DNA of 64,000 nt, from positions 1,364,001-1,428,000 of the forward strand of contig NC_061862.1 in the NCBI RefSeq assembly GCF_907164915.1. Direction: 5' to 3'. Source of the stretch: Impatiens glandulifera. Its lineage: Eukaryota > Streptophyta > Magnoliopsida > Ericales > Balsaminaceae. The notes beneath the pieces were generated by a model. That model searched no databases and had not been told where the DNA came from. It worked only from the letters and a program-made list of their open reading frames with translations. The translations under genes were made by a program, and so were the position numbers. Positions 56,152-64,000 of the stretch are shown in pieces. Numbering within the stretch: the stretch's first letter is position 1; each line of letters opens with the position of its first letter.

Positions 56152-56255
56152 AACCCTAAACTCCAATTAGTTTCCCCCGCCACCTTTTACCCTATTTTCA
56201 TCTTTCAAAATCTATAAAAGCCCTCTTCAATTGTTAAAACAACCTCAGACCAAAA
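56152..56255 (+). promoter_or_regulatory. Genelet promoter: telo-box and TATA box
   Basis: The telo-box 'gagaaaccctaaac' lies at about 56149-56162 and TATAAAAG at 56213-56220. The leader 'gttaaaacaacctcagac' and ATG at 56256 follow. Confidence 0.6.
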
Positions 56256-56384
56256 ATGTTTAGGTTCGTAAAGGAAATTCAAGGAGTTCTGGGAGGATTA
56301 AAAATCAATGTAAGTATGATTGCTGCAGTTGACGTTTATGATTGTTTATATAAATTACATAGCCCAGATTATCTCCATATCTAG
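56256..56384 (+). CDS. 42-residue genelet ORF, subfamily B copy 3 (unknown function)
   Basis: The ORF starts MFRFVKEIQGVLGGLKIN and ends HSPDYLHI before TAG. Its residues match the 41949 copy apart from one conservative change (V/I at position 5). Confidence 0.4.
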   Translation: MFRFVKEIQGVLGGLKINVSMIAAVDVYDCLYKLHSPDYLHI

Positions 56385-57956
56385 CAAGGTAACTATCTAA
56401 ACCTCAATTTTCTTTAGATCGATTCAGTTTAAATTCTTTTATCAACTTTGATTACTGATCATTTTTTTTATTTCTCAATAGGGAATGGGCAAATGAAACA
56501 GAGCAGAGTGACACAGAGAGCCTGAGAAAATGATATTTCAAATATTGATTGTTTGTTTTCTCAAAATATAAAGGCTCGTCATCTATAGTTATAAAATATG
56601 TCAAAATAAATTAATAGACAATGTTGAAATTGAATGTTTCATGTAATATACTGAAATGAATAAGTTTAATTTATTTATAAATTTATATTTGGATGAAGTT
56701 GGATTGATACATTTTTTTACTTTCTGAAATTTATTTTAAATATGTAAGGATTTATGGAATTTTTGACTAATTTATTGTGATAATATGCTTCTTATTTTCT
56801 CAGTCTTTGAAATATAATATTTGAGACTAAAACTGAATTTAATATTTCACTATTTTCGAACTGAAAAATATACTTTTCATATTGAACAGCATCCAAACAA
56901 AAACATTGATTTTTAATCCTCCCACTACTCCTTGGATTTCCTTTCCGCACAAAAACATTTCTGTTTGAGGTTTCTGTCTGAGGTTGTTTTAACATGTAGA
57001 TAGGAAGAATGGTTCTTATATATATTGAGGGATGAAAATATAGGGTAAAAGGCGGCGGTAGGGAAACTAATTTGAGACTAGGGTTTCTCTTAGGCTCCTG
57101 TCCCATTTTATTAAAATATCCTTACATAATTTATAATTAGTTAAAATTGATCCCAGACTTATAATATAACATATTGGTCCTTTTTGTTTTGATCCGGAGC
57201 TTCTCTTGGGTTTAGGGTTTATATGAAATGTTTAAAATATTTTATGATTATGTATATATTAATTTAAAATCATATTTTTTTTTACATTATTCTATTGTGG
57301 TGTTGAATTATATGAAATGTTTAAAATATTTTATGATTATGTATATATTAACAAATTTAATAATATTTATCGTTAAACTTTATACTTATTTTCCAGACCT
57401 GGATTGTTTAATTCAATTTAAATATATAATACTTAATAAAAAAATATATATATCATATTTTTTAAATAAAAACGGTTTAAGATTATTAAAATAAAGTCTG
57501 TTTATTTTTAAAAAATATTGAGGGTGATGATTATTACGGAAATTTGACAAAAATGCCCTTATCGCATAATGCGAAGGACCTTCGCGTTACGCGAAGTGGA
57601 AAAGTGTGAAAAGTTCATAATATCCTTACTATTTAATATATTTAGGCATCTTTTTTTCATTTCTCTTCTTCTCCTTCTCTCTCTTTCCGCTCTTCTTCTC
57701 CTTCTCTCTAACCCTAAACGGCGGTGACGATCTTCGACGACAGACACCACAATGAGCACGACAAGCATGAGCACTGTGGCAACCGGTACGTTTGTTGTTT
57801 ATTGTTTATTTAAATGAATGTGACATCCGGTTCTGATTCTTATTCGATTCTGAATCACCATGATGCTCTAATTTGGTTCTATTTCGCGAAGGGCCTTCCC
57901 GTTACACGAAGGCTTCCCGTTACGGCTGATATTTAGACATTATGGCATTAGATTAA

Positions 57957-59437
57957 CATTTCATTGTCAAAATACTTGACAATATTCCTCTTAATGCGAT
58001 TGTTCCTCTTCTCTACGTTGAAATTACAACTTATAGTCATTTAACCTATGTTTGGTATGCTATACAAGACTGTAGATATAGTATAACTTATCTACAGTAA
58101 ATTACATTACTTGTTTGGTTGACTAATATTTATTGTATATTGTTTGGTTGACTAATATTTATGTATACAATGTTATATTAGGTATAATACCTACTCACAT
58201 GTGTTACAAGAAGGTATAATCTCATTTATAACTTTTAATATTCATTTTTTACTTTTAATTTTATAAAATTATGAAAAATTTAATTTCTATATAATAGTTT
58301 AGAAAATAATGATAATAATAAACTATAACTAAATTATTTATATATTTAAATGTGTTTAATTTTTTAATTTAAATAATAATAATAATAAATGTGTAATTAC
58401 ATATTTTATTTGATTTTTTAATTTAATATATATTTTATCAATGTGGAAAAATGATATTATTTTAAGAATAAAAATTTAAATGAGATAATTTTACATAATT
58501 AAACAATACTTATTTAAAAAAATAATGTTAATTAAAAATACAAATTTATTAAAATTTTAATTTCTTTATTATATTTTAAAATATAATAATAATAATAATA
58601 ATAATAAACTATAACTAAACATTATTATTATTATTAATACAACTTATATCTATATAATTTATTTTTGAAATTAATTATAATTATACATTCTAATTTCAAG
58701 TATTATTTTATAAAATTATTATTATTTTATTTTATAAAAACAATTAATATTTATTATAAAAATACAAATATTTATAATAATATATAAATTTTAAAATTAA
58801 TTTTCTTTTTATTAATTTCAATATAATTAATAATAATTTATATAAATATAAAGATAAAATAATCTTTTACACTTCTTACTATTTTTTTTATACCACCAAC
58901 CAAACACAAAATAATAAAACATATATAATTTATACATACTTTAAATTTCCAACCAAACACTAATAACTTATATAATTTGTACCTCCTAATACCTCATACA
59001 ATTTATACCTCTTTACAACTTATACATATGTAACTAGTACCACGTACCAAACATTACCTTAAGGTACTTTGGTTTGGATAAGCAAGGAACCAATATAGGT
59101 GTGGTGGGTCTTGTTGGTGCGCCTGAAAAGCCTCTTAATTTACATTCGTTCTCGTTAATCATGGGTAAGTTGGTAAGATATATTTGATTATTTGGTTTGG
59201 ATATTGTTGAATTTGGATGATTGTTATGCAGGAAGGAAGATAGTTGTTGGGAGTAATATTAGGGGAATAAAGGAGACTTAAAAGATGATTGATTTTGCTG
59301 CGAAACATGGAATAACTGCATATATTGAGGTTGTTTCAATCGATGATGTGAACATTGCGATGGAGCAATTGGTAAAGGCGGATGTGAGATACCGTTTTGT
59401 AATTGATATCGCTAATACTCTGAAAAATAAGTCCTAA
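57957..59437 (+). pseudogene. Cinnamyl alcohol dehydrogenase (CAD) fragment with internal deletion, nonsense codon and MITE insertion
   Basis: CAD is a zinc- and NADP-dependent medium-chain alcohol dehydrogenase of monolignol synthesis. The first part (57957-58044) reads FIVKILDNIPLNAIVPLLYV then EITTYSHL. After a MITE it resumes RYFGLDKQGTNIGVVGL and passes directly to VGAPEKPLNLHSFSLIMG. This skips most of the NADP-binding Rossmann fold, including the glycine motif GLGGLGH. An intron (about 59162-59232, gtaagt...atgcag) is kept. The last exon reads GRKIVVGSNIRGIKET, then TAA (59279-59281, expected Gln), KMIDFAAKHGITAYIEVVSI and ADVRYRFVIDIANTLKNKS-stop. The gene was captured with its intron and is dead. 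Confidence 0.9.
58045..59058. mobile_element. MITE nested in the CAD exon
   Basis: Ends CCTATGTTTGGTATG and (reverse) GGTAATGTTTGGTACG are flanked by TTAA on both sides (58041-58044 and 59059-59062). The CAD reading frame continues across after removing the element and one TTAA (SHL|RYFGLD). The 1-kb interior is AT-rich with no ORF. The TTAA/TTA target and the ends fit a Tourist/PIF-Harbinger type, though a piggyBac-like origin is not excluded. Confidence 0.8.
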
Positions 59438-60560
59438 TTGTTCTTCATTGATTTAAGGATGATGGGGAATTTGTTAATAAATGTGTATGTAGATGTGTTC
59501 TTATTATGTATGTTGTTTAGGTATGTTATTATTATGTGTTGTTGTTAATTGGATTTATTCAACTTTTGGGTAGGGAAAGGAAACTAACTATGTAATAATT
59601 AATTAAAGCATTTATTATAATAATATCCCAACTTATAATATCCCAAAGTTGTACATCTTTTGATAAGGTATACTACTAATACAATAACATATTTTTGTCT
59701 AACAATTAAAATTAATCAAATAGAAGAACATTTATTTGTACAATATGAACAATAAGATGGATAAAATATGAACCAATATGAACATAAATTGATCCGTATG
59801 ATGAACACATGATATTAGAAGGGGGTTTTGGTATCGATCTATATGATGTGTTCGTTTAGGGTTTCGTCGCCGCCGTCGTCTCTGTTGTCATCTAAGAGAG
59901 AGAAAGTAAAATAACGAAATGAAAGAATTTGAGTATTTATGTAAAGAACTTTTTCACTTCGCACTACGCGACGAGGGTATTTTCGTAAAAAAAAAAATAA
60001 AGTGATCACCAGAGTAATAAAAATTATGGGATGACCACGGATGCAAATAAGGGTATCTTTAGGGTCATTTCGACAAATTTTCTGATTATTATGATTTAAA
60101 GAATGTGTTTTGATAAAAAAAAAAATTTAATGGTATTAATATTTAATTATAAAATAAATTTATTTATTTATTATTAGTATTTTGATTAAATGATTTAGTA
60201 ATTTATAAAGGAGGGTAATGAAATTAAATAATAATGTTAGAATTTTTTTTTTAAATCCAACCAGTAATCATTTTACTATATTTGATTAGAGACGGATCAT
60301 GAATCAAAATTTTAAAAATAATTTATTATTTATATTTATATTTTTGAAAAATAAAAATTATGAATACTAAATATTAAACTTTGAACAATACAAAATAAAT
60401 CTCATAAAAATAGATATATAATAATAATAATAAATAAATCTTGTACACTGAAAATCTTTTATTTATATAATAACTTATAACTATTATTGTATTAACACAA
60501 AATAATATATTTAAAAATCATAAATTACATAGATAAAACTTAATTATAATATCAATATAT

Positions 60561-60594
<34 letters not shown>

Positions 60595-61422
60595 CAAAAA
60601 CAAATTACTACTATTTAACCAATAAGGTAGTTTGGTAGTTTAAGTAGCAAGAATAATTTCTAAAAGACCAAATATTATCATTTACAACATCTTAAATAAA
60701 GTAAATGTCATAACTATTTTGAGCTAAAAAATTACAACTTAAACATATTGAGCTAAAAAAAATCTAGTTTTTATTTTGTCTCTTAAACACTAATTTTTTT
60801 CACTTAAGCATCTATTGAGTTTAAATAATAATAATAATGTTTATTTTCTAAATTTAAAAACAAAAGTATTAAAATTATTGAAGTAATTTTATTATAATAA
60901 ATTTTAATTAATAAATTATTATACTTCATTTTAATTTAACATACACTCTATTAGTATGAAGGGTTGACAACAATTCAGTCATGATATAACTTATTAAAAA
61001 ATTAGATCTATATGTTATAAAAAAAAAATACCTAAAAAAAAATTAAGTTATACTAATTTTCTGTACAAAAATTATTTATTATTTATTATCTTAAAATCAA
61101 TAAAACTATTTTAATCATTAATTTTGCTTAAGATTATATCATTATTAATAACTTATAATAATATAATCTATAATAATCTCGTAATCTATAAAAAAAAAGT
61201 GAAATAAAATAGTTTCATGTTATTTATATAATTTTGAAATCTTAAATCTATTGATTTCAAAATTATATAATAATTAAAATTACATTAAAAAAATACTTTA
61301 TATATCTTTTATAATAAATAAAGAATATCCCAAAATTACTCTCATATATATATATATATCAACATTTAATATAATCTAATTAGGAATTAACAATTAACAT
61401 AATCTAAATTAACATAATCTAA

Positions 61423-61605
<183 letters not shown>

Positions 61606-61920
61606 AAGCTGGAATTAAATGAATATATAACAAAAAAAAAAGAAAAGATAGACATTATTGTGATATTGTTTTTATTTATATATATATATTGAGTAAGATT
61701 TTCACAATAGCGACTTTAAAAAAAAAATCAATTAATAATTAATACATGTATAATATATAACTATATCATTGTTTTACTTTTTTATTTATTTTTAAGTTAA
61801 TACTTATGAAAATAAAATTTTAATAGTAAAATAACTACCTATATCTTATTTTTCATTAACAAATAAAATGTTTATAATATGTTTACAATGTTGATGTTAA
61901 GATTGAAGATGTAGTTGAGA

Positions 61921-61980
61921 TTACTAGTGTCTGCGGGGTCAGCCCTGTAGTAAGCTCGGCAAGCCCATGGGCTAGTGTTT
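61921..61980 (-). repeat. GC-rich MITE end
   Basis: The sequence 'gtcagccctgtagtaagctc' then 'ggcaagcccatgggctag' resembles the reverse of 26390-26432 and marks a third copy of that dispersed element family. Only about 60 bp is recognisable. Confidence 0.45.
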
Positions 61981-62098
61981 AAAAAAAATTATGTTTTTGA
62001 TTTGGACGAGATCTCGGATAAGAAATGTGTTTTAGCTTGATGGAGGATGTAATGCTTCTTTTTTTTAGAAAATTTTAGATTGATGGAAGATGAAGGGC

Positions 62099-63262
62099 TT
62101 TTTTTTAGAAAACGGTTTAGTATCATTTTATTAAAAAATTTTAAAAGAGAAAAATAAATTTCAATAAACAAAGCTAGATAGCCTCTAGCTTTATTGAAAA
62201 TACCAAATGAGTTTCAAACAATTGAATTACAGAATAAACAGAACAACAAACAATTGAATTACAAATAAACCATTCAACAAAAACTATTTGAACCTTCATT
62301 TCCTTGTAATGATTTTATAGGAGATTTTCCACCTTTGACTAAGCTTCCATATGTTTTCATTAATCGAAATTTCCCTCCATGTATATATGAGAGCATTGCC
62401 ATCAGAAATAATATTATCCCAAACTTTTACTTCTACTCTCTTATTCGTGCTATGAATTCTTGTATTTTTCTCTAGGTATTGTAGATTAGGGCTTAAAAGA
62501 AACATTTGAAAGTATTCGCGTAGAAGCTATCGTCTTTAGCCTTTTTTTTACAAACTCTATGATTTCCTTTCTTGTACCTGAAAAGTTAATAATATTCATG
62601 TTTTAAGCAAAATTGATCCACAACTTGGATACAAACGCGCACTCCCCAAACAAGTGGTCAATACTTTCCCTCTTTTACTGTGCAGATTGGGCAATTTTTG
62701 TCTAAATTATTCATATACTTCTTAATGTCTCATGTCTCCAATCTTTTCCTGAATGTCATCCAAAGGATAAATTGGTGTCGATGTATAACCTTTGAAGACA
62801 AGACTACTTTATGTCAATCGACCACCACCTTAATTGTTCTAATTATCTCCCATGTTTTTTCTGCCACGAACTTTCCATTCATAATAGTATCCCAGGTATT
62901 TGTATCAGTGTTTCCATTGAATTGCATATTATTGATCAGATTCAGAATTCTGACTTCTTTTAAAATACTCCTCAGAATATAGATGCATTTTTCTTCTTGA
63001 ATATCTTTAACTAAGTACAAGAGAAAATTTCTTCTGATTTTGAGATTGAAATTCCTTCCGAAGAATTATGGGATTATTCTCTAGCCATAGATCGTGCCAG
63101 AATAATATTCTCTTTCCATTACCGATTCTAAACTTCATCATCTGATATTTCTCTCCTCGAGTCTTAGAATTTTCTTCAAGGACCATGTCATTTCATTTTT
63201 TATTTGGCATGTCCATATGCTGACTTCTCCTTTCATGAATCTCGTATGAGTCGATCAACCTT
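62099..63262 (-). pseudogene. LINE ORF2 C-terminal fragment (zf-RVT region missing most cysteines)
   Basis: The minus strand gives fragments that align in order with 1100-2086 of the first LINE. Near 63240-63130 it reads RFMKGEVSIWTCQIKNEM-like sequence across frames, then FRIGNGKRILFWHDLWLENN, and DIQEEKCIYILRSILKEVRI. It continues with TWDTIMNGKFVAEKTWEIIR and the tail VWDNIISDGNALIYTWREIS then IWKLSQRWKISYK. A T run at 62099-62107 may mark the poly(A) end. Several frameshifts are present. It belongs to a related but clearly diverged LINE. Confidence 0.82.
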
Positions 63263-63289
63263 TTGAAGCGTGTCTTCTAGGCAAACATG

Positions 63290-64000
63290 CAAAGTAAGCA
63301 ACGTCAAGAGCAACGAAGCCGCTTGAATTAATTCATTTCGGTGTATGTGGACCGATCAAACCATCGTCTTATGAAAATGACATTAGGCGTTTCCTCACAA
63401 CTCTAAGATCCCCAAAGTAAAATGGAGTGACTGAAAGGAAGAATCGATCTATCTTCAACATGGCTCAGAGAATTATGAAACATATGAAGATGCCAAAAGA
63501 ATTATGGGCGGAAGTAGTGGCTTGTGCGGTGTATCTCCTTAATCGTTGTCCGATCAAAAGCGTGAAAGATCTAACACCAATTGAACTTTGGAGCGGAAAG
63601 AAGCCAAATATATCTCACTTAAGCATTTTGAGAGTATTTCTTACAAGAATGTGTCGGAGAAAAAGAGAATCAAACTTAATGATAGAAGCAAGAAGTTTAT
63701 GTTCATCAGCTATGACGAAAAATAAAAGGGGTACAAGCTCTACAATACTGTCAACGAATAGATGGTTGTGAGTCGTGATATAAAGTTTGATGAAGATGCT
63801 TCTTGGAATTGGGAAGTTAATGAAAATTTTGTCAACGAATTCTCCCCATTGTTCGATGAGGACAATCAAGGAGAAAAAACATGACAGATCGTAATTCCTA
63901 CGACAATATAGAACACATCTTCTGACGCATCTTCATCAAGTGGAAGCCCTAATGAAGTATCACGAAAGATAAGAACTATCCCAGAGTTATACGAGAATAC
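63290..64000 (+). pseudogene. Copia integrase fragment, catalytic core deleted
   Basis: The frame reads ATKPLELIHFGVCGPIKPSS from the integrase N-terminal side. It then jumps directly to RRFLTTLRSPK, skipping the roughly 90-residue catalytic core with the active-site acidic residues. After a TAA replacing glutamine it continues NGVTERKNRSIFNMAQRIMK, MPKELWAEVVACAVYLLNRC, PIKSVKDLTPIELWSGKKPN. A frameshift near 63630 moves the following VSRDIKFDEDASWNWEVNEN stretch to another frame. All are plant copia integrase landmarks. The element runs out of the window at the right edge. Confidence 0.9.

Larger units (their letters stand above)
52885..56898 (+). repeat. Block B repeat, forward copy with organelle-like insertion
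   Basis: This copy follows 37780-42640 in order, with an (AAT)n tract at 53118-53169 and (AT)n at 53241-53282. It carries a 514-bp GC-richer insertion at 55344-55857 that is absent from the paralogous site at about 41325. It ends at 56898 (gcatccaaacaaa), where the sequence turns into an inverted copy. Confidence 0.82.
57537..60082. mobile_element. Pack-MULE carrying a CAD gene fragment
   Basis: Terminal inverted repeats are CGGAAATTTGACAAAAATGC at the left and GAAAATTTGTCGAAATGACC (reverse of the right end). They are flanked by a 9-bp target duplication TGATTATTA (57528-57536 and 60083-60091). Nine-bp duplications with long degenerate TIRs define Mutator-like elements. No transposase is present. 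The cargo is a cinnamyl alcohol dehydrogenase fragment. Just inside both ends are CT-rich stretches with telo-box-like 'accctaaa' and short ATG-starting exon-like pieces (MSTTSMSTVATG then gtacgt at 57752; on the minus strand an ATGACAACAGAGACGAC stretch near 59890). Confidence 0.85.

Overview
This is a strongly AT-rich piece of a plant nuclear genome, most likely a eudicot. The evidence is the set of plant-specific transposon families (CACTA TNP2/DUF4218/DUF4216, Ty1-copia, plant LINE with zf-RVT), the split fragments of plant genes (SCAMP, UPL4 and CAD), telo-box promoters and long (AT)n runs. I could not place the species. No intact ordinary host gene is visible. The window is a graveyard of nested mobile elements with captured gene fragments. 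Layout: 1-2231 is a LINE ORF2 pseudogene. 2232-5190 is a CACTA fragment (minus strand) fused to a repeat that carries a small promoter-plus-ORF 'genelet'. 5240-5870 is a decayed DUF7745-like ORF and 6960-8270 holds exons of a SCAMP gene, both on the minus strand. 8375-16376 is a CACTA transposon with TNP2, DUF4218 and DUF4216 regions, a triplicated first exon and eleven units of a 242-bp tandem repeat. 16377-19793 is a copy of a large repeat, here called block B, containing the genelet and a hAT MITE. 19793-23759 is a second, internally deleted CACTA. 23762-28090 holds minisatellite and MITE sequence, an inverted block B piece and a detached CACTA end. 28688-31205 is a small LTR element split by a hAT MITE. 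31290-33180 holds UPL4 exons and a three-exon genelet on the minus strand. 34200-36519 is a CACTA fragment followed by a copia tail and duplicated LTR. 37237-37790 is an acidic repeat ORF. 37770-44333 is the fullest block B copy. 44334-46110 is copia, and 46131-48371 is a second LTR element with a coiled-coil ORF. 48372-50130 is the third CACTA-genelet fusion. 52885-61870 is two block B copies tail to tail, the second split by a Pack-MULE carrying a CAD fragment. 62100-64000 is a LINE tail head-on with a copia integrase fragment. The clearest organising theme is repeated amplification of one small gene unit. It has a telo-box, a TATA box, a roughly 55-nt leader and a short ORF, and occurs in five forward and two inverted copies. 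One inverted copy (32502-33012) still reads as an uninterrupted three-exon 77-residue protein gene, and it lies directly upstream, on the same strand, of UPL4 exons. All calls come from reading the sequence. No database search or expression data were available.
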